Source: Sambucus nigra (taxonomy: Eukaryota; Streptophyta; Magnoliopsida; Dipsacales; Adoxaceae). Taken from it: DNA of 64,000 nucleotides. The stretch is from contig OX422213.1 in the NCBI GenBank assembly GCA_949130495.1, positions 541,477,467 through 541,541,466 of the forward strand. The letters run 5' to 3'. Position numbers and translations under genes: made by a program. Positions within the stretch are counted from its first letter, which is position 1; the number at the start of each line of letters is the position of its first letter. Below, piece after piece: positions 31,815 to 43,189 of this stretch. The notes beneath the pieces are model-generated. The model made no database searches. It was not told the DNA's origin and saw only the letters and a program-made list of their open reading frames with translations.

Positions 31815-32957
31815 ATCTTCACCAAATTAATGATGTTAAGGGTCTGAGGTCATCTAACCAAGGTGTCTGAGCTCAGACCTCGTCACCACCGAGTGATGTT
31901 ATGAGGGTCTGAGGTCATCACCTAAGAGGTTAGCCTCATAATAAGTGTCATCAAATTAATGATGTTAAGGGTCTGAGGTCATCTAACCAAGGTGTCTGAG
32001 CTCAGACCTCGTCACCACCGAGTGATGTTATGAGGGTCTGAGGTCATCACCTAAGAGGTTAGCCTCATAATAAGTGTCACCAAATTAATGATGTTAAGGG
32101 TCTGAGGTCATCTAACCAAGGTGTCTGAGCTCAGACCTCGTCACCACTGAGTGATGTTATGAGGGTCTGAGGTCATCACCTAAGAGGTTAGCCTCATAAT
32201 AAGTGTCACCAAGTTAGTGATGTTAAGGGACTGAATCCATCTAACCAAGGTGTCTGAGCTTAGACCTCGTCACCACCGAGTGATGTTATGAGGGTCTGAG
32301 GTCATCACCTAAGAGGTTAGCCTCATAATAAATGTCACCAAATTAATGATGTTAAGGGTATGAGTCCATCTAACCAAGGTGTCTGAGCTCAGACCTCGTC
32401 ACCACCGAGTGATGTTATGAGGGTCTGAGGTCATCACCTAAGAGGTTAGCCTCATAATAAGTGTCACCAAATTAATGATGTTAAGGGTCTGAGGCCATCT
32501 AACCAAGTTGTCTTAGCTCAGACCTCGTCACCACCGAGTGATGTTATGAGGGTCTGAGGTCATCACCTAAGAGGTTAGCCTCAAAATAAATGTCACCAAA
32601 TTAATGATGTTTAAGGGTCTGAGGCCATCTAACCAAGGTGTCTGAGCTCAGACCTCATCACCACCGAGTGATGTTATGAGGGTCTGAGGTCATCACCTAA
32701 GAGGTTAGCCTCATAATAAATGTCACCAAATTAATGATGTTTAAGGGTCTGAGGCCATCTAACCAAGGTGTCTGAGCTCAGACCTCGTCACCACCGAGTG
32801 ATGTTGTGAGGGTCTGAGGTCATCACCTAAGAGGTTAGCCTCATAATAAATGTCAGCAAATTAATGATGTTAATGGTATGAGGTCATCTAACCAAGGTGT
32901 CCGAGCTCAGACCTCGTCACCACTGAGTGATGTTATGAGGGTCTGAGGTCATCACTT
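31815..32957. repeat. T2 tandem array, 129-130-bp unit, about 9 copies
   Basis: 'gagtgatgttatgagggtctgagg' type blocks start at 31891, 32020, 32149, 32278, 32407, 32536, 32666, 32796 and 32925. Each unit includes the 14-bp perfect palindrome GTCTGAGCTCAGAC and further GAGGTCATC/GATGACCTC-type inverted pieces. The array fills the gap between the antisense gene (ends 31616) and pol (ends 33086). Confidence 0.96.
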
Positions 32958-33085
32958 CTGATGTTATCCCCATGTAATGTTTCTGATCTAAGAATGGAAC
33001 AAGAACTTTTCATGGAAACTGATCTTTATTAATAATCTCTTCTCGATAATATAGTACATTTACAAATTACAAATCCTATGCAACA

Positions 33086-34370
33086 TCATATGTAATATCT
33101 CTTCAGGTGGTCAGCATTCCATGGGTTAGTGAAAGGTTCTCCTTCTAGGTTTTCTAGTCTGTAAGTGCCGGGCACAACCTCTTTTGTTACTTTGTAGGGG
33201 CCATGCCAGTTCGGGTGTAGCTTGTTTATCTTCTGTAGGGTCTTCTTTAGCACTAGGTCTCCCACTGCAATGGGTCTTGACTTCACCCTTTGATTGTAGA
33301 ATCTCGCTGCCCTCTGCTGGTAGGTTGCTTTCCTGACCTCTGCGTCTTCCCTTCTCTCTTCAATAAGATCCAGGTCTAACCTCCTCCTTTCCCCATTGCT
33401 GTCGGGATCGTAGGTCTGAATCCGATGAGTTGGTAGTCCTACTTCCGTTGTTATGACGGCTTCTGAGACATGTGCCAGCATGAATGAGGTTTCTCCTGTG
33501 GGTGTCCTTGCTGTGGTCCTGTAAGCCCATAGCACAGCATAAACCTCTTCTATCCATTTCCCCTTCGCGTCTTCTAATCTCTTCTTGATTCCATCCAAGA
33601 TAATCCTATTCGTGACCTCGATCTGGCCATTTTTCCAGAGGCCGACCAGGAGATGAGAAGAACTGTTTAATCCCCACACTTTGGCAATACTTCTCTAAGG
33701 AGGAGATCTTGAACTGGGTCCCATTATTCGAGATGAGCGTGTTTGGGAGGCCATATCTACATATGATGTTTTTACAGATGAACTGGAAGGTCTTCTGCTC
33801 TGTAATTATTATCATCGGTTCTGCCTTCACCCACTTTGAAAAGTAGTCAATGGCAACTATCAAGAACCTATAGTTGTTGACAGCTCTTGGCAAAGGTCCT
33901 ATCAAGTCAATTCCCCATACCGCAAATGGCCATGGAGAAGAGATTGACGTCATAGGCTGATGGGGTTGGTGAGGGATAGTGGCGAACCTTTGGCATTTGT
34001 CGCACCTCTTTACATAGTCTGCAGCATCCTTAGATAAGGTAGGCCACCAGTATCCCTGAGTGATGATCCTCTTGGCTAAGGGCCTTCCCCCTATGTGGCT
34101 AGAGCAGGAGCCCTCATGAACCTCCTGTAAGACCCGGGATACTTCCATGGGATGAACACATCTGAGGAGGGGCAAGAGAAACCCCTTTTTATACAAGACA
34201 TCTCCTACCAATGAGAACTTGGCAGCCCTGTATCTCAACTTCCTCCTTTCCATCCTGGACTCAGGTAGCTCCCCCTCTTTTAGGTATCTGACGAGCGGGT
34301 CCATCCATGAGTCTCCTAGGTTAACATTGTGACAGGGACTACATACCTCGTCCTCTTTGATGCTTGCCTT
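33086..34370 (-). pseudogene. pol: T2 pol: integrase
   Basis: Zinc-binding HHCC part (HEGSCSSHIGG...YVKRCDKCQRF), core WGIDLIGPLP, FLIVAIDYFSKWVKAEP and NTLISNNGTQF, then the C-terminal part at 33086-33679 (VTNRIILDGIKKRLEDAKGKW, VLWAYRTTARTPTGE, HPNWHGPYKV, WNADHLKRYYI and stop at 33086). The second catalytic Asp (normally SDNG) is Asn (SNNG, 33726-33728). The core and C-terminal parts are in different frames, meeting near 33606-33680. Confidence 0.9.
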
Positions 34371-34913
34371 TCCTAAGACTTCGATTGGGATGGTCCTTCC
34401 CAAATTTGTCTTCATTGCCGAGGCCAGCCTTGCCAACGCACCAGCGTGATTGTTGCTCAGTCTCGACACTCTCTTCAGTTTGGCCTCTTTAAAATACTCT
34501 AGCAATCCTCTTACCTTTTTCAAGTACTTGGCCATCCTTTCGTCCTTGGCCTCGTATACCCCCAACACTTGATTGACAACCAATCTTGAGTCTCTATGAA
34601 GCAGGAGTCGCTTTACTCGAAGAGTTGTTGCCAATAAGAGACCTGTTATCATGGCCTCATACTAAGACTCATTGTTTGAGGCTTGAAAGTTAAATCTCAA
34701 GGCGTATTCAATGTTGGCACCATCTGGGGCCGAGAGTATTAGCCCCGCACCGCTCCCACTGTCACAGGAAGAGCCATCAATGAAGAGGCTCCATACGTCT
34801 TCATCTGATGAGAATACCCCTTCTCTCATAACCCCTTTATCGAAGAGGTATCGATCCTCTTCATTTTCTTCTACTCTGCTCCGAGTTTTACCTGGGATAA
34901 CCTCTTTTCGGCC
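34371..34913 (-). pseudogene. pol: T2 pol: archaeal-type RNase H
   Basis: LFIDGSSCDSGSGAGLIL, FNFQASNNES, a TAA where the family has NEAEYEA, then LLLHRDSRLVVNQVLGVYEAKDERM and an ALARLASAM block in the frame that continues into integrase (33606-34652). Confidence 0.85.
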
Positions 34914-36300
34914 TCAGAAGACGTACGGGGTAGTCTCTTCCGAATCTTTGAAGACACTTCGGTTCGTCTCTTCGCCGCCATCCAAGCCCATCTCTGTCTC
35001 GGCCTCTTCCCAAGTGAACTCTGCAACAAAGTCTGCGAGGGCCTGCCCCTTGATGGCTGTCCTGGGATGGTAGATAAGATTATACTCTCCTAGCTCGATG
35101 GCCCAGGTCATCAGTCTCCCAGACTTCTCAGGTTTGTGCAGAACCTGTCTTAGCGGGGAGTCTGTAAGGACTACCATGGAGTGAGCTTGAAAGTAAGGCT
35201 TCATTTTCCTTGAAGCATGTATAAGGGCATACGCCAACTTCTCCATTCCGGGATAGTTTTTTTCAGACCCTTGAAGGGCCTTACTGTTGAAGTACACAGG
35301 CCTCTGGATTCCATCCTCTTCCCGTATGATGGCTGCGCTGATGGCTGATTCAGAGATTTCTAGATACACAAACAACCTCTCCCCCGTGATGGGCCGAGAC
35401 AACAATAAGGGAGACCCCAAGTAGGACTTGAGTTGGTCAAAGGCTTTTTCACACTCTTCGTCCCACTGGAAGGACTTTCTCAGAACTTTAAAGAACGGAA
35501 GACACTTGTCCGTGGCTCTGGAAACAAACCTGTTAAGGGCCGCCACCTTTCCAGTGAGTCTCTGAACATCCTTGATACTCCTAGGAGTCTTCATGTCAAG
35601 TAATGCCTTGATTTTCTCAGGGTTTGCTTCAATCCCCCTCTGATTAATGATGAACCCCAGGAACTTCCCGGCTCCTACCCCGAAGACACACTTCGCTGGG
35701 TTGAGCTTCATTCTGTATGAGTCCATGACATCAAAGGTCTTCTCAAGGTCCGCTACGTGAGTACACGCTTTCAGGCTCTTCGTTAGCATATCGTCCACAT
35801 ACACCTCCATGGTCTTACCTATCTGCTCCTCGAACATCTTATTGACAAGACGTTGATACGTTGCCCCCGCATTTTTCATACCAAAGGGAATCACCTTGTA
35901 ACAGTACGTCCCCTTGTCAGTAATGAAGGCTGTCTTCTCAGAGTATTCGACATCCATGAAGATTTGGTTATAACCTGAATAAGCATCCATGAAACTCATG
36001 AGCTCGTGCCCTGCTGTTTCATCCACCATCTGGTTTATCCTAGGTAAGGGATAGTTGTCTTTCAGGCAAGACCTATTCAAGTCTGTGAAATCTACACACA
36101 TCCGCCACTTTCCATTGGCCTTAGGCACGATGACTGCATTTGAGAGCCACTCTAGATAAGTAACCTCTCTTATGAACTCGGCCTCTTCCAACTTCTTCAC
36201 CTCTTCCCGGATGACCTCATACTTCTCCCTGGATTAGACTCTTCGCCTCTACTTTATAGTCCTGGCATCTCTGTCCACGTTGAGCTTGTGGGTCATGATC
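34914..36300 (-). pseudogene. pol: T2 pol: reverse transcriptase and RNase H
   Basis: 34914-36200 is open for 428 codons: EFIREVTYLEWLSNAVIVPK, KWRMCVDFTDLNRSC, DAYSGYNQIFM, intact active-site YVDD (VYVDDMLTKS), FLGFIINQRGIEANPEKI, FVSRATDKCLPFF, and RNase H with YFNSKALQGSEKNYPGMEKLAYALI and LTDSPLRQVLHKPEKSGRLMTW. Two stops (TAG, TAA) lie just upstream, between 36201 and 36249, and one at 34914. Confidence 0.93.
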
Positions 36301-36559
36301 TCAGGTTTGATACCAAGCATGTCTGTGTGACTCCATACGAAGACACTCTGCCTCCTCCTGAGGAAGTTTATCAGCTCTTCCTTAATCCCTTGCTCTAGGG
36401 CCTTGCCGACCTGGACGGTTTTTTCCGGCTTTTCCTCATTAAGGATGATGTATTCTACCTCTTCCGCGACCTCGCCCTTCTTCAATTTAGTTTCATCTCT
36501 GGGATCAAGAGTGTCAATGATGTAAGTGGCGGTTGCTCTCTTATGGGCCTCTCTCTCTT

Positions 36560-37130
36560 CAGCCGAGTTGAAATAACATTCTCGCGCCTTGGTCTGGTCC
36601 CCTTGCACTTCCCCTACCCCATAAGGAGTCGGGAATTTTAGCATCTGGTGGACCGTCGACGGCACGCCTTCAAACTCTTTGAGGCCCACTCTTCCGATGA
36701 TGAGGCTGTAGGCCGAGAAGACATTTTCGTCCATAACAAAAAAGTTTATCTTCTTGGTCAGCCTCTTAGGCCACTCATCTCCCATCCGTACATCCATTTC
36801 ATACATGCCCAATGGGTGTACCTTCTCACCACTGAAGCCTATCAATGGGTGATGGTAGGGCACCAGTCTTGCCCTGCTAAGACCCAAGCTCTTGAAACAA
36901 GGCCAGAATATCACATCCGCTTAGCTTCCCCCATCTATGAGGATCCTCCCTACATCGCTACCATGCACCCTTGTTGTTATGACCAAAGGGTCATCATGGG
37001 GGGCTAAGATGCCCTTGAAGTCAAGTCTGGATAACCCCACCACGAGGGTGTCCATGTCTACCTTCTTTCTCTTCTGTACTACATCAGAAGACGTCAGATT
37101 CACAACCTCAGGCTTGGCCACTGACTTGGC
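36560..37130 (-). pseudogene. pol: T2 aspartic protease
   Basis: VVGLSRLDFKGILAPHDDPLVITTRV, then RILIDGGS with an in-frame TAA where the family has a second Ser, then ADVIFWPCFKSLGLSRARL, YSLIIGRVGLKEFEGVPSTVHQMLKFPTPYGVGEV. The single nonsense change sits inside the active-site motif DGGSS. Confidence 0.9.
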
Positions 37131-39073
37131 CTCTGCTACATGAGCCTTCCTATCGGCTACCTCAGATCCACCTACAGCAAATCCCCCACATATGGTGCTA
37201 ACACCAAAGGAGATCATTCTGACCCTCTTCACTGGAGTGTTGTCATCCTTCGGTGGGAGATCCGGGTCATATCCATCATCTCCCTCTGAGTCATCGTCCC
37301 TTCTGGCCAGGATATCGCCACGGCATCGGTCATTTCTTCTCTTCTTAGGGTCTTCTCTTCCACCCTTTGGGGCCTTGCCATCCACATACCTTCTCAGCTT
37401 CCCAGATTTCAGCATCTTCTCAATCTCATCCTTTAAAGAGAAGCATCTATCTGTGACATGGCCGTGATCCTGATGGAACTCACACCAGAGGTTTTTATTC
37501 CTCTAATGTGGTGGGGCCTTCAATTTCTCTGGCCACCTCAGAGTCCGATCAGTCTTGATCTCATTAAGGATGTGCTCACAGCTCACAGTCAGAGGAGTGT
37601 AATGAGCGAACTTATCATCCACTGACCTCTTCTTCCCCTCTTTCTTACCCTGGGACCTCCCAGTATTACCACGGTTCTCCTCCTAATATTTGGCGGCCAT
37701 TGCCTCTTTCGCATTCATCACTTTCCCCGCGGTTGCCAGCAGCTCTGCCATAGACTTAGGAGGGTCTTCCGCGAGTTTCCACAGTAGCTTTCCCTTCTAG
37801 AGGCCTCCTATAAGGGCGTTCATGTCTATGCTCTCTTCGTAATCCTCCACCTCCAACTTCTCCTTGTTGAATCTTGCTTGTAGTCTTTTAGGTTTTCACC
37901 CTTAGCCTGTTTGACATATAGGAGGTGGGTAGTCTTCTTTTGAGGTCTTACCCCAAAGCAGAAGTTATGGATGAACTGCTCAGCTAAGCCTTTGAAGTTC
38001 TCGATCGAGTTCTTCGGAAGAGAGGTGAACCAGCTGTCCACTGCCCCTGTCAAGGTTCCTGAGAAGGCCCTGCACTTCATCTCATCGGGTATTGATTAAA
38101 TATCTGCCACAGACTGATACATATCGATATGGTGCACTGGGTTTGTGCTTCCATCATACTTAGGAGTCACTGTAGGAGGCTTGAACTTAGCTGGGGTTGG
38201 GAACCCCACTATCCTAGCTACAAATGGGGAGCCCTCCGAGTAGCCCCTCTGTAATGGATCCCTGCTCTTTATTAAGTCCCCTATCTTCTCCTTGAGACGT
38301 TAGATTGAGTCATTCCAGGGTCTTCTCTCATCAACTTGGCCGAGGTTATCCCCTGCCACCTCTCTGTGATGGGCAGAGGGTTCCCCAGCCACGACCCATT
38401 GACTGTTGACCTCTTCCTGCTCCCTGGCTCTTCTCTCACAGGGTTGGCCTTGGTCTGGCCGAGCCTGCCTATCCCCTCTTTGGGAGCTTGCCGCGCTCCT
38501 TGACCTCGATAGCCTATGTCTTAGGTCATTAACTGGGCTCAGCCTCTCGAAGGCTGACCCTCTACTCAACCTATCAAAGGCCGACCCTCTCTGTTGGGCC
38601 TCTTCTCTTCTTCGGCCGACACATCCCTGACTCTGCCTAAGAGGTCGTATAGTGTTATCGGACACCTCATACGGCTCCCAGCAGTCTTCTGGGGCCTCTT
38701 CAGCTCCTATGTCATCATACCTGTCCTCTGGGCAAGGGTTTTCTTGCCTCCCTAGGCGCAAGCGCCTAGGGTCAGCAACATCCCTTCTCAGCTGGGGTGA
38801 AGGCTGGTCCTTCACCGGTGCCTGGGGTGGTCCCCTGGCGCCAAGATGAGGCTGAGCTGCCGCCGGAGTGATCATATCCGGTGAGACTCCAGGTGGCCTC
38901 ATCATCATGGTTTGACTGAGCTGGGAAAATTTCTCGTTCATGGCTTGTTGTGTTGCAGCCAAAGATTTCAAGGCTGCTGCTACCTCCGCCATTTCGGACT
39001 GAGGAGGAGCCTGACTGGAACTAGCCCCTCCACCTCCGGGTGGCGGAAGAGGCGGTGGCAAGTCTGGTGCCAT
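37131..39073 (-). pseudogene. gag: T2 gag
   Basis: Begins at ATG 39073 (MAPDLPPPLPPPGGGG, MAEVAAALKSLAATQQAMNEKF) and is open to 38300. An Arg/Ser-rich stretch follows (38400-38640), then the capsid part at 37826-38080 (MKCRAFSGTLTGAVDSWFTSLPKNS, FKGLAEQFIHNF), a zinc-finger-like WCEFHQDHGH block near 37470 (interrupted by a TAG near 37504) and a basic region KAPKGGREDPKKRRNDRC. Stops near 38300 and 38098 and a frameshift near 37880. Confidence 0.88.
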
Positions 39074-39229
39074 ATGTTAACTGTATAGAGCTTGAGTAGT
39101 AAGTGAGGTTAATACCTTAAAGGACCTCTTTCAATGGTGAAACATCTCCACGCAAGGGGTGGTTCCTGGTTCACCACCAGAGTCTCCGATGAGGTTAAGC
39201 AGAAAAGGAGGAAGAGATAGCTTCTCGTT

Positions 39230-39245
39230 CCCACAGACGGCGCCA
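39230..39245 (-). promoter_or_regulatory. T2 primer-binding site
   Basis: TGGCGCCGTCTGTGGG on the minus strand, three bases inside the 5' LTR. tRNA-Asp type. Confidence 0.88.
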
Positions 39246-39248
39246 AAA

Positions 39249-40237
39249 TGATGATGCCGGAATCAACACCACCAGATGAGGTGTTTACAAGATCAACAGA
39301 AGTATAACAATGGCAGCACAGCTATATAAAGAAGATAATAGAAGGTGGTGAGGAGAAGAGGGTAGCACACCGGAATATAAGTGGTTCAGCCAATCTGGCC
39401 TACGTCCACTGTGAGTGTGTGTGAGTAATATCACTGGAAGAAGGCACTAATGGCCATGGATACAACCTCTCAAGCTCTCTCTCTCTACTGTAGATTTAGA
39501 CAGAATTTTAGCTAGGGTTTTAATGGCTGGGGATCCTTTTGCAAGGTAGGGGATGACCCCTATATATAGTGCATTGGGGGCGTAATGTACCCCCCATGCA
39601 TGCAATGAGCATGTGTGTGATATCCTCGCCAATGTGGGAATGCCATCTGTCACTGTCATATGTAAGTAATGATGATGAAATATTCTCCCACATGTGGAGA
39701 ATAATCTTGTTATAACTGATTTGTACCCAGGTGTCCTTATCCAAATGTCAACAGATGCTCGGCAGTCATGTTGGTGAATGACCTCGGCCTGGGAGAGGCC
39801 GAGCTATAAAGGATTGATGTCCGTTCAATCCAAGAAGTGTCATAAGGAGTCTCGGCTTGATCTCAGCCGAGACATATGCTGGGGTCGGCCCGAGCCGAGG
39901 TTGGACATATAGCATGGTGATGATTATTAATGCTTCTCGTCACCTCGGCCCAAGCCGAGGTAGGACTGGTTCCATGTTGAAGGTGATCAGGGCTCCTTAT
40001 CACCTCGGCCTACTATTGGTCGAGGTTGTTATACCCAAGTACATGAGGATGCTGTTGATGCCTGCGATGTGCGTAGTGTCCATTGAAGTGTATATGGTAG
40101 TGTCGGCCTGGGCCGGGGTAGGTCTGGCCGAGGGATGATATCGTGGGCCCCTGGCCTACATAGGGTCGATCAATGTCTCGGCCATCATCTTGGCCGAGGT
40201 AGGTGTCCCTGGGCCGAGGTTATACTTGGGCATATCA
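39249..40237 (-). repeat. T2 5' LTR
   Basis: 989 bp, with a 12-bp block (gttggacatata type) near 39900 missing from the other LTR. TATA-like sequence at 39560-39569. U5 motif at 39381-39409. Confidence 0.95.
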
Positions 40238-40242
40238 ATTAC

Positions 40243-40459
40243 TAATGGTATACCAAGTATGGGTGATGCGTGCAGCATGAGGGTATATGTGATCCTAAGT
40301 GCACGCGGTGCGAAGTGTACATGTAGAATTTTCTACAAATGTGTGGATATAAGCATAAGCATAAGGTACACATGAGTAGTAAAGGGGAACATGCAAATAG
40401 GGTATATATAAGAAAATAAAACACCCATGTAAATAGAATCTAGCCCTCAAAATAATATT
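40243..40459 (-). other. T0 5' leader, part next to the primer-binding site
   Basis: Resumes T0 after T2. No gene. Short alternating runs such as ataagcataagcataagg. Confidence 0.55.
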
Positions 40460-40476
40460 CCCCACGGGAGTCGCCA
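40460..40476 (-). promoter_or_regulatory. T0 primer-binding site
   Basis: On the minus strand TGGCGACTCCCGTGGGG. A TGGCGACTC(C/T)...TGGGG start right after the LTR is the form I associate with Ogre-like elements. Confidence 0.65.
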
Positions 40477-41186
40477 CTATGGCCATCCCCGATCCTCGTA
40501 TCCTTGCGGCGGGCGGGCAAAGTGAGGATCCTAGGTCCCGCGTGTTCCTCTCGGGAGCTCTTCGGTCAGCATCATTGGGTGACGTGAAATATGTAGAGAG
40601 ATAGATTCGTGAGTCTATTTTACTCAAAATAGACAAAAGAAAGGGAGCCATCTCGAAGGACAGCATCCAAAGACATGCTGATCCATACGCAACCAAAATG
40701 ATTCTAAAAGGGTCCGGAGGCTAAGTTATGAAATGGGAAGGTGTTAGGCACCCATTCTTCCCTTACGGTCTCTCATTGGTTTTTTCTATTTTCCTTTATA
40801 TTCCCCGTGATGTGTGTGTATGTGTATATATAGTGGAGATAGGAGTCATCGACTTGTACCATGGAAGAGGTAAAGCGAGTCATCCATAGGAATGTAAAAA
40901 TAATATTAGAAAATAGGATTTACGTGATTATCCTTACGTTGATCATTACAATGGAACGATAATGCATATGGGATAATACGCTACTAAGAACAAATACATA
41001 TAATATGAGAGAATTTAGTTTAGAAAAAAAATTGAAAAAAAGAGAGAAAAAATAATAACAGGACTCGAGTCTCTGGTTTTGCCCCAAGACACCTACATAT
41101 CCTATAGAGGCATCAAAGTCCACATAGTTCGCATGCAAAACGATGGGTGGGGTTTATCCCATAAATCCAATTGGGTGATTATCTTA

Positions 41187-41189
<3 letters not shown>

Positions 41190-41217
<28 letters not shown>
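41190..41217. repeat. (TG)n microsatellite
   Basis: About 14 uninterrupted TG units within the T0 LTR. Confidence 0.9.
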
Positions 41218-41222
<5 letters not shown>

Positions 41223-41859
41223 GGTATTTTAGTTGTGAGAAAAGTGTAAGAAAATTGTGATAATTCCCGTTTGGAATTTATGAGCAAACCTTATTTTTAT
41301 TATTTTTTGGGTTTTATTATATGAAAATAAGAGATGTGCAATAATACTAGATAAAAAGTATATTAAGATATGTGAGATGAGAGAATAAAAGTGCTAAGTA
41401 ATAAAACAAGTTAATGCGAATTTATGGGAATTTAAAGAGAGAGTTAAGAAAATTGGACCTTCTTGAAGATCTTGAGCTTGATCTTGGATGTTCGAGAGAA
41501 GCCCTTGCACTTGGATGATGATGGATTGAAGTGAATTCACCAAGTTTGATGAAAATTATGATGAAAAATGAAGGTTGGAAAGGGATTTGAATTTACAAAT
41601 CACGTTGACTTCGAGAGAGGTTTTCTGGATTTTCTAAGAGTGGTGTCTATCAGATATGGGCCCCCCTTGCAATGAGGACAAGGCCTCCTTTTTATAGGAC
41701 CAGGGCATTGCTTATCGGCATAGCCTTGGTCCTGCCAATCGGCAAGTGTGTTTAGGCACACTACCGATAGGAAGGGTCTAGGACCTGCCGTTTGGCAGTG
41801 TCTTTCTGGCCTTTTTGGAAAATTGTTCGCAGAGTGAAAACTATTGATTCGAATTGTGT

Positions 41860-42460
41860 ACGGGGTGGACTGTTGGAAAGGTATTTCAGATACCTTAGAA
41901 AGTCCTTTGGACCGCTCCCTAGTTCGGGAGTTAAGTTTGGGTCAAATGTGGCTAGGAAGTGCTCATCGGTACTTTGGACGGAAAAATGTTGGACGCAAAA
42001 GGATAGTTCGTCCGCATATTAAGTCCGAATCGTGCAGGGGATGGACTTTTGGAAAGGTTATGAGATGTACTTAGACATTCCAAATAGTTTGATCCGATTT
42101 GGGGAGTTGACTTTGGTTAACCGGGCCGTGGAAGCATTTAGTGACCTCTCAGAGTAAAATAGATTGCTCGTCCATACCGTAAGTCAAAATCATGCACGGG
42201 ATAGGCCGTTGGAAATGGGTTTCAGTTCCCTTTGAAGATTCATTCAGTCTCAGTCGAGCTGAAGAGTTGACTTAAGTGAAATGGAGCCCGGGAGTGTCCG
42301 GTGGCCTCTAGATCGAGTTTCAGGGGAAAACGGGTCGCTGAGATGGACTGTTGGAAAGGGATTTCAGTGCCCTTTGAGATTCATTTAGTCTCAGTCGAGC
42401 TAAAGACTTTCACTTTTGGTCAAATGTAGCCTGGGAGTGGCCGATGGCTTCTAGGTCAGT
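41860..42460. repeat. Four diverged units of about 160 bp in the T0 LTR U3
   Basis: 'gg(a/g)tgga(c)tgttggaaa.g..tttcag' recurs near 41867, 42028, 42190 and 42345, each followed by 'ctt(t)gga...agttga/aagtt' and 'gggag..gcc..tggc' blocks. The last two units are closest to each other. Confidence 0.7.
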
Positions 42461-42552
42461 ACTCGGGGTATGACCTAGATTTCTAGTTATGAAGGGAGGT
42501 GCTAAGGACCTAAGGAAAGTTTAAGGGTTAATAAAATGGGGTTTCTACTACA

Positions 42553-43189
42553 GCACCACGTCATTTACGAAGTGATGCCTGGGGAATAGAAAGGGTTGCC
42601 TTTTTCAGTTTGGTGCCATAATTGTTTGTCAAACATATCCAATAAACTCTTAATAAAAAAGATGTCCCAACGGTTCAAAAAGCTAGGATGTCCCCTCGCC
42701 ACAAGTCCAAACATTGTTTAAATTGTGACTCGACTACATCAGGGAGAATTTCTACTTTTTTGAACATAGTGAAGCGTTAAAAGGGAGAATTTCACAAGTG
42801 CCAATGATAGGGGTAATCTTAACGAAAAAATCACGGCTCATAACTATACCCCACAACAGCATGAACGGGAGAATTTCACTGCCCCATGGCAAAAATGAGT
42901 ATTTGAGAAGGTTAGTAGGCCTTTCAGGAGAATTTCAAATAGTAAAGGTAGAATGGGTGAAGATCAGTATAAGGAAAAACCGACATTGTCCCTTCACCAA
43001 AGATAAGCCACATCGCTTCGGCTCAGGTACATCAGGGAGAATTTTACTTTTTCCTGGAGGTTCTAACGCAGTGCTATAATGAAGGAATGGATGCCAAAAA
43101 TTTTACACAAAAATAAAATTCATCGGATTGAGAAGTTTTCGTGCACACATTTCTTATTCCCATAACAACTCTCTCCATGAAGGGGCAAA
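42553..43189. other. Internal remnant of an unassigned LTR element
   Basis: No frame. 'agggagaattt(c)ac/tactttttt' occurs several times (42740, 42785, 42865, 43035). It leads to a purine-rich GAAGGGGCAAA (43179-43189) that would be the polypurine tract for the LTR-like sequence at 43190. Confidence 0.35.

Larger units (their letters stand above)
27636..40237 (-). mobile_element. T2: complete Tat Ty3/gypsy element, 12.6 kb
   Basis: LTRs of 977 and 989 bp, minus-strand start TGATATGCCC and end CCGGCATCATCA, flanked by the duplication ATTAC (27631-27635 and 40238-40242). By eye the LTRs differ at about 26 positions plus one 12-bp indel (about 2.7%), the youngest pair in the window. Minus-strand order: primer-binding site, gag, protease, RT-RNase H, second RNase H, integrase, tandem array, antisense gene, polypurine tract. 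Inserted in the T0 leader. Confidence 0.96.
1..42552 (-). mobile_element. T0: Ogre-like Tat Ty3/gypsy retrotransposon, host of three insertions
   Basis: Once the solo LTR, T1 and T2 are discounted, the minus strand reads in order: 5' LTR (40480-42552), primer-binding site (40460-40476), leader, gag (from 26600), protease, RT, RNase H, second RNase H, integrase (ends 7534). Antisense genes and a tandem array follow to the left. Both sides of the T1 insertion are protease sequence that would meet at the GATCC target site. The remaining length is about 14.7 kb within the window, large as usual for Ogre. The left end and 3' LTR are not present, so the outer border is unknown. Confidence 0.7.
40480..42552 (-). 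repeat. T0 5' LTR (about 2.07 kb)
   Basis: On the minus strand it would start TGTAGTAGAAACCCC (at 42552) and end ..GGCCA (40480), three bases before the primer-binding site. A TATA box (TATAAAAAG, 41688-41696) points to transcription starting near 41660. The R/U5 part has 'gggtgcctaacaccttccc', a block typical of Ogre LTRs. The partner LTR and target duplication are outside the window, so the right border is a best guess. Confidence 0.6.
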
